Below, piece after piece: positions 9,392-17,256 of a DNA stretch of 64,000 nucleotides; the stretch's first letter is position 1, and every line of letters starts with the position of its first letter. A program made the position numbers and the translations under genes. This DNA comes from Rhodospirillales bacterium (GTDB lineage: Bacteria > Pseudomonadota > Alphaproteobacteria > Acetobacterales > Acetobacteraceae), in the NCBI GenBank assembly GCA_025359905.1, contig JANYDF010000107.1, forward strand, positions 1-64,000, written 5' to 3'. The notes beneath the pieces were generated by a model. It was not told the DNA's origin, did no database searches, and worked only from the letters and a program-made list of their open reading frames with translations.

Positions 9392-10429
9392 ATGGCGGGC
9401 AGCGACATCGGGCGGCAAACCGGCGGTAAACCGGTGACGGCGCGCGAACTCGCCCGCCAGCTTGGCGTGTCGCAATCGACCATCTCGCGCGCCTACAGCC
9501 AGCACGCCAGCATCGCGCCTGCGATGCGGGCGCGCGTGCTGGAGGCGGCAGAGACTCTGCGCTATCAGCCTAATGTCATTGCGCGCAGCTTGACCACGCG
9601 GCGCAGCAATATCGTCGGGATCGTCATGGCGACCATGACCAATCCGTTCTACCCGGAAATGCTGGAGCAACTCACCAAGGCATTGCAGCAAATCGGCTTG
9701 CAAACCCTGCTGTTTCACGTGCCGCCGGGTCAGGAAGTGGACAGCGAATTGCCGCTGCTGATGCAATACCAGGTCGAAGCCGTCGTGATTGCCTCAGCGA
9801 CGATTTCCTCGGCGATGGCGCGGGAATGGACCGCCACCGGCCGGCCGGCCGTGCTGATCAACCGCACTGTGCCGGATGCCGGGGTGACCACGGTGTCGTG
9901 CGACAACGAGCTCGGCGCGCGTCAGATCGCCGATTATCTGCTCGCGCGCGGCCATCGCCGCCTTGCCTACGTGTCCGGCAAGCCCGACACCTCGACCAAC
10001 GTCGAACGCGAGCGCGGCTTTCGTGGCCGGTTGCAGCAACAGGGTGTTGCCCTGCACGCGCAGGCAGCCGGGACGGAGTACAGCTACGCCGCCGGCTACC
10101 AAGCCGCATTGGAATTAGCGCCGAGCCGGCCGGATGCGGTATTCTTTGCCAACGACATCATGGCGGTCGGCGGTATGGACGCGTTCCGCTACGAACGCGG
10201 GCTGCGCGTGCCGGACGATGTGGCCATTGTTGGGTTCGACGATATTCCGATGGCAAGTTGGCCGTCGTATCAGCTTACCACGGTGCAGCAACCGTTGGAG
10301 CAGATGGTGGCCGCGACCGTGTCGTTCCTCGGGGAAACGCTGGTTGGCCCACCGCGCGATCCCTGCATGCATATCATTCCAGGCACGCTCATCGAACGTG
10401 CATCGACGCGGGGCGGGGCGAAGCCATGA
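9392..10429 (+). CDS. LacI-family transcriptional regulator
   Basis: A sugar-responsive DNA-binding repressor of 345 aa. The N-terminal helix-turn-helix and hinge helix occupy residues 15-65 (VTARELARQLGVSQSTISRA), followed by a periplasmic-binding-protein-like effector domain (GIVMATMTNPFYPEMLEQL through VGFDDIPMASW). The ATG at 9392 leaves a 15-residue tail before the HTH. The gene lies inside the operon it probably controls, 22 bp after the HisD-like gene, and its stop overlaps the next start. The tandem palindromes at 2080-2120, with a central CpG, are the natural operator candidates. Confidence 0.9.
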   Translation: MAGSDIGRQTGGKPVTARELARQLGVSQSTISRAYSQHASIAPAMRARVLEAAETLRYQPNVIARSLTTRRSNIVGIVMATMTNPFYPEMLEQLTKALQQIGLQTLLFHVPPGQEVDSELPLLMQYQVEAVVIASATISSAMAREWTATGRPAVLINRTVPDAGVTTVSCDNELGARQIADYLLARGHRRLAYVSGKPDTSTNVERERGFRGRLQQQGVALHAQAAGTEYSYAAGYQAALELAPSRPDAVFFANDIMAVGGMDAFRYERGLRVPDDVAIVGFDDIPMASWPSYQLTTVQQPLEQMVAATVSFLGETLVGPPRDPCMHIIPGTLIERASTRGGAKP

Positions 10430-10977
10430 AACGTCTTGGCGAAGGAGCGCTGCCGCCCAGTCTGCCATTCTGCGAGGCCTTGCCCGATCCGGTGCTGCCC
10501 GCTGTCAATCCAGATGCGCTGGATGACGCCACGTTCGCCTATATCACGGCTGTGCAACTGCCGTTCGAACAGTTGCGCCAGGCTGCCGGCCAAATCGCCG
10601 GGGTGCTGGTGCTGGCGGTCACCACCAAGCAAGGCACGGCCGGCCACCCAATGCTCGATCTAGCCGACACTGCGCGGCAAGCCGCCGCCGATGCAGTGCT
10701 GGGCCGCCAACCGCCGCCGCGCGGCGCGCACCATCACCGGCATCTGGTGCTGGCCGTACGCGCAATCGCCGCCGCCATTGACGCCGCCCGGCTGAATCGG
10801 CGCGGGAGTGATGACACCGGCACAGACGCAGTACTAACGCCGCTGCGGGCGGGGTATCAGGAACTGCAATGGGCGGCTGCGGTTCTGCCCGGCTTCGAGA
10901 CGGTTGCTTTTTCCCAGGGGTGTTGCGCCCGGCACGGCGCCGCACCGCCCCCGGGAATTATCCGCGCCACAGCTTAA
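10426..10977 (+). CDS. Unknown protein, sugar operon-linked
   Basis: A 183-aa protein I do not recognise. The start ATG at 10426 overlaps the LacI gene stop (ATGA) and 21 bp separate its end from the next gene, so it is translated with the operon. It is soluble, rich in Ala, Leu and Arg, and looks mostly helical (for example the stretch around AAAIDAARLNRR). It includes an RGAHHHRH patch and a CCARH pair near the C-terminus. There is no signal peptide or clear membrane segment. Codon use and GC-rich third positions resemble the neighbours, which supports real coding. Confidence 0.6.
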   Translation: MKRLGEGALPPSLPFCEALPDPVLPAVNPDALDDATFAYITAVQLPFEQLRQAAGQIAGVLVLAVTTKQGTAGHPMLDLADTARQAAADAVLGRQPPPRGAHHHRHLVLAVRAIAAAIDAARLNRRGSDDTGTDAVLTPLRAGYQELQWAAAVLPGFETVAFSQGCCARHGAAPPPGIIRATA

Positions 10978-10998
10978 TCAACAGGGAGAGAAGAAATC

Positions 10999-11877
10999 AT
11001 GGCCGACTACTCGATCTGGGTTCTCGAATACAGCTACGTCAGCAACTACCACCTCAGTGGCATCATTTATGGCGCGCACAATCAGGGCTATAAGAAGCTG
11101 CCGTATTGCTACGTCCTGATCAAGGGCAAGGGCACCGCCGCGATGGTCGATGTCGGCTACAACAACAAAGACTACGGCGGCACCATGGCCAATAATTTTG
11201 GCGTGGAAAACTGGCACAGCGCCGCCGATGTGCTGGCTGAGTGCGGCGTGACCCCGGAACAGGTGCAGCATGTCTTTATCACGCACGCGCATTTCGACCA
11301 TATGGGCAACACCGATGCGTTCCCGAATGCGACCTTCTATATTCAGGAGAAGGAGCTTTCGAAGTGGGTGTGGGCAATGTCGCTCGACCGCCGGTTTCGC
11401 TGGCTGATGCTGGCCACCGATCCGGGCGACGTGATGCGGGTGGTCGATATTGCCCGCCAAGGCCGCTTGGTCTGCCTCGACGGCGACCGTGCCGACGTGC
11501 TGCCGGGCATCGACGTGCATGCCGCGTTCGATACCCATACCTGGGGCTCGCAGTACGTTCATGTCCGCAACGACGGCAAGACCGATAGCGCCGATTCCTG
11601 GGTGCTGGCCGGCGACCTCGTCTACAGCTTCGAAAACGTGCGCGGCTACGACGAGAAGGACCCGAACTACATCCCAGTCGGCCTCGCGGTCGGTAGCCAG
11701 ACCAACCTCGTGCTGACCACCGACGAGATGGTGAAGCGGGCACACGGTGAATTCCGCCGCGTGATCCCGATCCACGAGGAAGGACTGCGCGACGCGTTCC
11801 CCTCGCGCATCACCGCCGAGGGCCTGCGCATCACCGAGATCGCGCTGGCCGACGGCGAACCTTCGCGCGTGCGCTGA
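10999..11877 (+). CDS. Metallo-beta-lactamase-fold hydrolase (lactonase-like)
   Basis: A Zn-dependent hydrolase of 292 aa in the N-acyl-homoserine-lactonase-like branch of the fold. The metal motif HAHFDH is at residues 96-101, with further ligands expected around VLAGDLVYSF and IPIHEEG. There is no signal peptide. In an operon of sugar or polyol dehydrogenases, hydrolysis of a sugar lactone formed by oxidation is more plausible than quorum quenching; that is inference. A ribosome site (GGGAGAG) precedes the ATG. Confidence 0.8.
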   Translation: MADYSIWVLEYSYVSNYHLSGIIYGAHNQGYKKLPYCYVLIKGKGTAAMVDVGYNNKDYGGTMANNFGVENWHSAADVLAECGVTPEQVQHVFITHAHFDHMGNTDAFPNATFYIQEKELSKWVWAMSLDRRFRWLMLATDPGDVMRVVDIARQGRLVCLDGDRADVLPGIDVHAAFDTHTWGSQYVHVRNDGKTDSADSWVLAGDLVYSFENVRGYDEKDPNYIPVGLAVGSQTNLVLTTDEMVKRAHGEFRRVIPIHEEGLRDAFPSRITAEGLRITEIALADGEPSRVR

Positions 11878-11892
11878 GGTAGGGACGAGGCG

Positions 11893-12402
11893 ATGCAGCA
11901 ACCTGCGGCGCTACCGCGCACCCCGTCCTTCCGGTTGGAGGGGCGGCGGGCGCTGGTCACCGGCGCGGGAGTGCGGCATCGGCCTCGCCTGCTCCGCCGC
12001 ACTGGCTGCGGCCGGTGCGCACGTCACGCTGATGGCGCGTACCGGCAGCGAGGTCGAAGCGGCGGCCGCTGCGATCCGTGATGCCGGTGGACAGGCCGAG
12101 GCTTTGGCTTGCGATGTCCGCGACCCTGCGGTGCTGCAAGCCGCGCTGGCCGAGCGGGATCCGTTCGACATCCTGCTCAACAACGCCGGCACCAACCGCC
12201 CGGCTAACTTCCTCGACGTGACGCAAGATGAGTTCGATACCGTGCTCGGCCTCAACCTGCGCGCGGCATTTTTCGCTGCTCAGGCCGTGGCGCGGGGCAT
12301 GCGGGCTGCCGGCCGGCCCGGTTCGATCATTCATGTATCGTCGCAAATGGGCCATGTTGGTGGGGCAAGGCGCAGCGTTTATTGCGCCGGTAAGCACGCT
12401 GC
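11893..12402 (+). pseudogene. Short-chain dehydrogenase (SDR), 5' part, interrupted
   Basis: N-terminal two thirds of an NAD(P)-dependent SDR, last gene of the sugar operon. It begins at ATG 11893 (RRALVTGAG), but an extra C at about 11974 shifts the frame; without it the cofactor motif reads TGAGVGIGLA. The second frame continues with AGAHVTLMART, LNNAGTNRP, SSQM and the catalytic YCAGK, then stops matching the family right after KHA at about 12400. The missing C-terminal third resumes in the same frame at 15338, after an inserted segment. The gene therefore has two independent lesions and should be inactive. Confidence 0.88.
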
Positions 12403-13318
12403 AATTCATCCATCTGCGCGAGGACGGTACGGCGTCGGAGGGCGGACCAGCACCCTATCTGGATTGCCGGCCAATCGAGGATGACGAGCGAGCGTTGGTG
12501 TCGGGTGAAATCGTCGCGCCCTGGCTGTCGGGCAGCGTGGAAGATCGGGCGATGGCCTACGCTATTGCCGCGCTGGTGCCACAGCATCTGGCCGAGATCA
12601 GGCGCCGCCGATCTGCCGAAATCGACAAGGTCGAGCGCGAGGTCAGAGCGCGCCTCGACCGCGAAATCATCTATTGGGATGCTCGCGCTGCCCGGTTGCG
12701 TGAAGAGGAACGCGCGGGCAAGGAGCAGCGCATCAACGCGAGCAATGCTGAGGCCACAGCCCAGCGGCTCGTGGATCGCCTGCAGTTGCGGCAGTCTGAA
12801 CTGACGCAAGAGCGGCAGATAAGCGCGCTGTCGCCAGTGCTTCGTGGGGCCGCGCTGATCATCCCACGTGGACTGCTACTTGCCCGTAGCCAGCCAGCGG
12901 CCTTGCAGGCCGGCGCGGGGTTTTCCGACGACCCCAACACGCGCGCGAAGTCGAGCGGTTGGCAATGGAATCGGTAATGGCCGCTGAGCAGGCCCTCGGC
13001 AATGAGCCGCGCGATGTTTCCGCCAGCAAGAAAGGCTGGGATATAGAAAGCCGCGACCCGAGGGCCGGGCACCTGCGGTTCATTGAGGTCAAGGGCCGCC
13101 ATGCCGAGGCGCGCGATTTGATCATCGCGAAGAACGAAATCCTCGCCTCTCTGAACGCGCCGGAGGCGTTCTTCTTGGCACTTGTCAGCGTGGACGCTGG
13201 CTTTGCCCACGCACCGGTCTACGTGCAGCGATTCTTCCAGCGCGAGTTGGGCTTTGCGGAAACCGCAGTGGTGTTCAATCTGGCTGATTTGCTGTCGCTG
13301 TCCGCCGCGGCGGCGTGA
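12403..13318 (+). pseudogene. C-terminal remnant of an SNF2/DEAD-type helicase with DUF3883 domain
   Basis: There is no start codon of its own. The open frame enters from the SDR junction with FIHLREDG, runs through PYLDCRP and a long charged helical region rich in Glu, Arg and Lys (about 12590-12830), a typical linker of large defence helicases. A DUF3883-like domain follows in another frame (DVSASKKGWDIES, LRFIEVKGR), which has the look of a PD-(D/E)XK-related fold. One base is missing in the GCGCGCG run at about 12941-12947; repairing it gives NTRAEVERLAMESVM. The helicase motor is absent. Proteins of this type occur in DISARM-like and related defence islands. Domain naming is from motif memory. 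Confidence 0.7.
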
Positions 13319-13323
13319 ATAAA

Positions 13324-13369
13324 TCGACCTTTTCTGGCGGCTCAGTCTATAATTTTGTAAGCTTTATAG
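13324..13369 (+). promoter_or_regulatory. vapBC promoter and operator candidate
   Basis: A perfect -10 box TATAAT lies at 13348-13353, 18 bp downstream of a weak -35 (TCGACC, 13324-13329). It overlaps an inverted repeat, CTATAA (13347-13352) and TTATAG (13364-13369), in a locally AT-rich patch 13 bp before the vapB start. This fits autorepression by VapB or VapBC. Confidence 0.6.
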
Positions 13370-13381
13370 AAGGTGGCACCA

Positions 13382-13639
13382 ATGGCGCTCAGCCTGAAAG
13401 ACCCGGAAACCAACCGTCTGGCCCGCGCCGTCGCAGCACTGACGGGTGAGACGCTCACCGATGCCGTACGCAAGGCGCTGGCCGAGCGGCTGGACCGCGA
13501 AAGGCTGCGGCGCGGTGACACTGCAGACCTTGCCGGGCGGTTGGCGGAGCTTGGCCGGGCCTGCGCCGCGTTGCCCGATTTCGATACGCGCACGCCAGAT
13601 ACGATTTTGGGCTATGACGACACCGGCATTTGGAACTGA
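13382..13639 (+). CDS. vapB: VapB-type antitoxin (Rv0623-like)
   Basis: An 85-aa antitoxin that would bind its operator and neutralise the VapC toxin. The N-terminal MALSLKDPETNRLARAVAAL and TDAVRKALAERL are typical of the short ribbon-helix-helix-like VapB group, and the C-terminal IWN tail follows a GYDDTG toxin-binding-like segment. The ATG at 13382 is preferred over a GTG three codons earlier. Its stop overlaps the toxin start by one base (TGATG), as in many type II pairs. Confidence 0.88.
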   Translation: MALSLKDPETNRLARAVAALTGETLTDAVRKALAERLDRERLRRGDTADLAGRLAELGRACAALPDFDTRTPDTILGYDDTGIWN

Positions 13640-14043
13640 TGGTGATCGACACCTCGGCCGTGGTGGCGATCCTGTTTGACGAGCCGGATCAGCGCCGCTT
13701 CGACGATGCCATCGCCGCCGCGAAATCCCGTCTCATTTCCGCCGTTAGTCGAGTCGAGATGTCGTTCGTCATCGAGGGGCGCAAGGGCGAGGCCGGGCGT
13801 GTCATGCTCGATCAGTTTTTCGCCCTCACTGAGGCCGAAATCGTGGCCGTAACGCCGCAGCAAGCCCAGCTTGCCATCGAGGCGTTCCGCCGCTTCGGCA
13901 AGGGCAGGCACCGGGCGGCGCTGAACATCGGCGACTGTTTCGCCTATGCGCTGGCCAAGGCGACGGACCGGCCACTGCTGTTCAGGGGCGATGACTTCAT
14001 CCACACCGATATCCGCCGGGCACTGGACCCCATCGCACCATGA
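13639..14043 (+). CDS. vapC: VapC toxin, PIN-domain ribonuclease
   Basis: A 134-aa PIN-domain RNase. The conserved acidic residues are present: Asp4 (VIDTSAV), Glu40 (SRVEMSFV), Asp99 (NIGDCFAYAL) and an acidic pair at 118-119 (GDDF). The length is normal, so the toxin appears intact. It is coupled to vapB upstream and overlaps the nuclease-like gene downstream (ATGA), so the toxin-antitoxin pair and the nuclease-like gene are one transcription unit. The pair may have helped the insert to persist. Confidence 0.92.
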   Translation: MVIDTSAVVAILFDEPDQRRFDDAIAAAKSRLISAVSRVEMSFVIEGRKGEAGRVMLDQFFALTEAEIVAVTPQQAQLAIEAFRRFGKGRHRAALNIGDCFAYALAKATDRPLLFRGDDFIHTDIRRALDPIAP

Positions 14044-15281
14044 CCACCCGCTACGGCAGCCTGTTCCAGATCGCCGATTTCGCGGCACCCACCGCCGCAC
14101 AGCGGCTGGGGCGGGTGCACCTTGGTGGCGGCAAGGCGGGCGGGGGGTATGACGAGGCGTGGTTGCAGCGGCTGATCGCCAGCCACCCGCAGGCGCTGCC
14201 CATTGGCGAAATCGAGGCGTATCTGGAAGACGCTGTGCCCATCTGCCTGGAACTGGCGACCAAGGCCGGGCCGATTGATCTGCTTCTGGTGACGCCGCGT
14301 GGCGACATCGTGGTAGTGGAATGCAAGCTTTGGCGCAATCCGCAGGCGCGGCGCGAGGTGGTGGGCCAGATCATCGACTATGCCAAGGAACTGCCCCGCT
14401 TGACCTATGAGGCGTTCGAGGCGGCGATCCGCAAGGCGGAACCTGCCGGGGGCGCTGAGCGGTCGCAGTCCCTGTTTCACCGGGCCAGCGCGCATGCGGA
14501 GCACATCGGGGAAGCCGATTTCATCGACAGCGTCAGCCGCAATCTGCGGCGCGGGCGGTTCCTGCTGCTGATCGTGGGTGACGGTATTCAGGAAGGCGTG
14601 GAGCAGATTGCCGACTTCCTGCAACAGCACGCCGGCATGCATTTCACGCTGGCGCTGGTGGAAGTCGCCATCTTTCACGCGCCCGGCGGCGGCTTCTTGG
14701 TGCAGCCGCGCGTGGTGGCGCGCACGCAGATGATCCAGCGCGGCGTGGTGGCCTTCGACGACGGCCACCTCATGCTGCGCCCGCAAGCTGGCCCGGATGC
14801 CGCCAAGCCGGGCAGCGGCAAGGCGGCTGCCCCGGTCAGCATCTCCGAAGAGCGGCTGTTCGAATCGCTGGAAGCCAAACTGCCCAGCTCAGCCACCCAG
14901 CTCCGCCAAATGGTCGCAGCATTGGACGACCGGGGGGCCGCGCCGCGCTTCACCGCCGCCTATGTCATTCTGCAAGGCCACGCGGCCGGGCGCACGCTGA
15001 CGCTCGCCAAGATCGGCGCCGCCGATGCCTCCGTCTGGCTGGAGGACGTGGTGGCGCAGGCCACCGCCGCCGGCCGCCGCGATCTCGGTCTGGCCTATTA
15101 TCAGGCGCTGGCCGCGTTGGTGCGCGACCCCGCGACCCGCAGCAAGAAGCAGGACCCTACCGGCAGCAGCGGCACGGCCGGCTTGCCGCTGGGCGATCTT
15201 CTGGCGCAGCCCGCCGCATGGCTGGCCGCGTGCGACGCCTATCTGCGCGCGATGAGTGACGCCTTTGCGGTCCCGGCGTAG
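14040..15281 (+). CDS. PD-(D/E)XK nuclease-like protein
   Basis: A 413-aa protein whose N-terminal part matches a restriction-endonuclease-like core: Glu71 (LELATKAG), Asp80 (PIDLLLV), then Glu94-Cys-Lys96 (VVVECKLWRN) and Gln110 (EVVGQIIDYA). This is the order expected for a metal-dependent nuclease. The C-terminal 200 residues are unassigned, with an Ala-rich linker near residue 265. The gene starts in the stop of vapC. A DNA-cleaving defence role is inferred from the motif and from the helicase and vapBC neighbours. It looks intact. Confidence 0.7.
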   Translation: MTTRYGSLFQIADFAAPTAAQRLGRVHLGGGKAGGGYDEAWLQRLIASHPQALPIGEIEAYLEDAVPICLELATKAGPIDLLLVTPRGDIVVVECKLWRNPQARREVVGQIIDYAKELPRLTYEAFEAAIRKAEPAGGAERSQSLFHRASAHAEHIGEADFIDSVSRNLRRGRFLLLIVGDGIQEGVEQIADFLQQHAGMHFTLALVEVAIFHAPGGGFLVQPRVVARTQMIQRGVVAFDDGHLMLRPQAGPDAAKPGSGKAAAPVSISEERLFESLEAKLPSSATQLRQMVAALDDRGAAPRFTAAYVILQGHAAGRTLTLAKIGAADASVWLEDVVAQATAAGRRDLGLAYYQALAALVRDPATRSKKQDPTGSSGTAGLPLGDLLAQPAAWLAACDAYLRAMSDAFAVPA

Positions 15282-15337
15282 CCTGCGGCAGGCAGTGGCG
15301 GCGCGGCCGATGGGGCCGCCGGTGGGGCGGAGCTGCG

Positions 15338-15610
15338 GCGGTGGAGGGGTTGACCAAGGCAATGGCTATCGATCTCGCGCCGTTCGGCATCCGGGTGAAT
15401 AGCATCGCGCCGACCTTCATCGAAACGCCGATGACCCGGCCCTATTTCGAAGACCCCGCGTTCCGCAGCGCGGTACTTGCCAAGATCAAGCTGGGCAGGC
15501 TGGGGCAGGTGGAGGACGTTATGGGGCCGGTCGTATTTCTGGCTTCAGACGCTTCCGCGCTGATGACTGGAACATCGGTGGTCATTGACGGCGGTTGGAC
15601 GGCCGAATGA
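15338..15610 (+). pseudogene. Short-chain dehydrogenase (SDR), 3' part
   Basis: The C-terminal third of the interrupted SDR. It begins with VEGLTKAMAIDLAPFGIR, continues with VNSIAPTFIETPMT and ends with the classic SDR tail (VVFLASDASALMTGTSVVID, GGW). It has no start codon or ribosome site of its own, and the codon phase matches the 5' part ending near 12400. Nothing gene-like is seen between its stop and the cytochrome gene (15611-15854). Confidence 0.88.
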
Positions 15611-15854
15611 TGGCCTCGCAGACCGTCTCGGCGCCGGTGGCGTCGATCATGCCTTGCTGCACATCGGGTTTGACATGGCCCGGCGGCATCCGCTTCTCTG
15701 GATGCCGCTGCGCCGATCTCTCCCGGCGCGAATGATGCGCGATTGCGCAAGCCTGACAGCCTGCGCGTTATGGCGGCGTTGCCTTGAAGAAATTCGGCGC
15801 GTCACCGCAGTTCGGCGATAGCACTCCAAGTGGCGGTACCTCCGGCCGCTGCTA

Positions 15855-16229
15855 TTACTTTAACGTTGATAGATAGGCGATCAGGTCACCGCGCTTGGTA
15901 TCGTCCTTCAGGCCGGCGTAGCCCATCCTCGTGCCGGGTACGACGGCTTGGGGCGAGATCAAGTAGCGGTCGAGAATTTCAGGCGTCCATGTGATGCCGG
16001 AGTTCTTGTTGGCATCGGAGTAGTTGTAGCCGGGCACACTGCCAGTCTTGCGCCCAACGACCCCGAATAGCGATGGGCCGACACGATTTTTGCCGGCCAC
16101 GGCTTCGTGACAGAGGTTGCAGATGGATTTGAACAACTGCTTGCCGGCATCCGGGTCGCCTGCATGCGCGGGGCCGGCCAAGGCGGCGATGGAGCCGGCG
16201 GCGATTATCGCCGCGAAAAGACGCTTCAT
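15855..16229 (-). CDS. Class I c-type cytochrome, periplasmic
   Basis: A 124-aa soluble electron carrier. A Sec signal peptide spans residues 1-23 (ending PAHA). The haem-binding motif is CNLCH at residues 37-41, and Met102 (GTRMGYAG) is the likely sixth ligand. The sequence follows the cytochrome c2/c550 pattern (GPSLFGVVGRKTGSVPGY, YLSTLK). It lies 38 bp after a hemerythrin-like gene on the same strand, and the two may be co-transcribed. Confidence 0.93.
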   Translation of the reverse strand: MKRLFAAIIAAGSIAALAGPAHAGDPDAGKQLFKSICNLCHEAVAGKNRVGPSLFGVVGRKTGSVPGYNYSDANKNSGITWTPEILDRYLISPQAVVPGTRMGYAGLKDDTKRGDLIAYLSTLK

Positions 16230-16267
16230 GAATGGCTCTACAAGGTTCGGGCGATAACGGATGGCGG

Positions 16268-16690
16268 TTACTGCGGCGGCAACCGGCTGCGCAAGAAGGT
16301 GCCGATCAGCAGGATTATCGGCTCAGTAACCTCTGCATCGCCAAGATCGTCGGCGGCGACATCGCGCACGAAGCCCACTGTCACCTCGTCGTGCTCGCTC
16401 TCGGCGGCGTCCTGCAGCCCCAGCGCCGCTGCGGTGATGGCATTGTGATAACCCTGAATTTTGTCGTGCGCGGCGAGCACCTTGTCGCTCATTTCAATTG
16501 CCCAGCGCATGTCCGGCCGCACGATGCCCTTGGCCAATTCCGGCAGCAGCACCAGCGGCGGCATCTCCACCGCTTCCTCAAACGCCATGTGCGCAGCCAG
16601 TGCCGTACGCAACTTCAACGCTACTGCCCCACTGGGCGTCGTGCGCTGTCCAAGATTGTCGAGATAGCGCAGCACGCTTTCATGTTCCAT
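16268..16690 (-). CDS. Hemerythrin-like (HHE) domain protein
   Basis: A 140-aa helical protein with His and Glu spacing resembling a di-iron hemerythrin domain: His3 (MEHESVLRYL), His34 with Glu38/Glu39 (AAHMAFEEAVEMPPL), a central AAHDKIQGYHN and SEHDEV. No signal peptide is present. Its partner cytochrome suggests a role in oxygen, NO or redox handling, which is inference. The domain call rests on the pattern of metal-binding residues only. Confidence 0.55.
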   Translation of the reverse strand: MEHESVLRYLDNLGQRTTPSGAVALKLRTALAAHMAFEEAVEMPPLVLLPELAKGIVRPDMRWAIEMSDKVLAAHDKIQGYHNAITAAALGLQDAAESEHDEVTVGFVRDVAADDLGDAEVTEPIILLIGTFLRSRLPPQ

Positions 16691-16780
16691 GCGTACGGAC
16701 TGCGGAATATCGACTCTCGGCTGCGCTTGCGCCGCATTATACGAAATTTCTTGGGCGAGAACCCATGATCCATTGAATCG

Positions 16781-16880
16781 TCATCGCCGGGCTTGACCCG
16801 GCGATCCATGCCAACGCTCGGCGTTAGACGCGAGATGCTCTGTGCAGCGCCATGGATTGCCGGGTCAGGCCCGGCAACGA
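16781..16880. repeat. REP doublet (inverted pair of REP-like palindromes)
   Basis: Two 30-bp arms, 16781-16810 and 16851-16880, are inverted copies matching at 26 of 30 positions. Each arm is itself a small palindrome of the form GCCGGG-N-CCCGGC. The 40-bp spacer has no obvious function. Such pairs are common between genes in alphaproteobacteria and are mobilised by RAYT-type enzymes in trans; none is encoded here. Confidence 0.75.
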
Positions 16881-16910
16881 CAATGAGTTTTGGTCGGCGA
16901 GATTTGGTAT
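16871..16910 (-). repeat. Dispersed 40-mer, copy 1
   Basis: The reverse complement of this 40-mer matches 60786-60825 at 37 of 40 positions. It starts ATACCAAATCTCGC and ends GTCGTTGCCGG. It overlaps the right arm of the REP doublet, so it is probably part of a larger REP-associated element. Confidence 0.75.
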
Positions 16911-17256
16911 AAATCTTTGATGCGCTGCGCTTCGAAAGCCAAAAACGTCACCGGCGGCCGCCCGTTTGGGTTGTGACCGTGGCCAGCGCGCTCGCTATCC
17001 CCCAAATGGGTTAGCCGGTTCAATCGCCGACTGATCCGAGGTGTACGGCAGCGGCACAAGCTTATTTGCAACTTCGGCATCTGGCATGACGGCGATAGCT
17101 TGGTGGCCGGAGTGCTGGCTATGAGCAATGAGGCGCGGGCAATCTGGCGGATGTGCGGACGGCAGGCAGCGCCACCGCAAATGATGGCCTGGGCGGCTCC
17201 TGGTTGCGGTCCGGCTTGGTGCGAGACCATAGTACGGACCCAATCAGGATGATCCC

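Larger units (their letters stand above)
12403..15337 (+). mobile_element. Inserted segment with defence-type genes inside the SDR gene
   Basis: About 2.94 kb sits between two matching parts of one SDR gene (…YCAGKHA before, VEGLTKAMAIDLAPFGIR after). It contains a helicase C-terminal remnant, a vapBC pair and a nuclease-like gene, all plus strand. No transposase, integrase or terminal inverted repeat is visible. A short shared word, GCTGC, occurs at both junctions (12398-12402 and 15332-15336), which fits illegitimate recombination. The exact edges are uncertain by a few bases. Confidence 0.75.
16691..17256. other. Intergenic region with REP-like repeats
   Basis: This 566-bp stretch contains the REP doublet at 16781-16880 and one copy of a dispersed 40-mer at 16871-16910. 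The rest (about 16911-17256) has open frames on both strands but none with family-like sequence or a convincing ribosome site, so I call no gene. Confidence 0.5.

Noticed and set aside
9826-10425. N-terminal extension of the unknown 183-aa protein through the LacI gene
   Set aside because: This stretch codes LacI in another frame; the ATGA overlap at 10426 gives a natural start.
12032-12484. A separate 150-aa SDR gene
   Set aside because: It has no proper N-terminus or C-terminus; it is the middle of the SDR that begins at 11893 and resumes at 15338.
16995-17243. Possible small genes on either strand before the 449-aa protein
   Set aside because: Short frames exist on both strands, but none has a ribosome site or recognisable composition.
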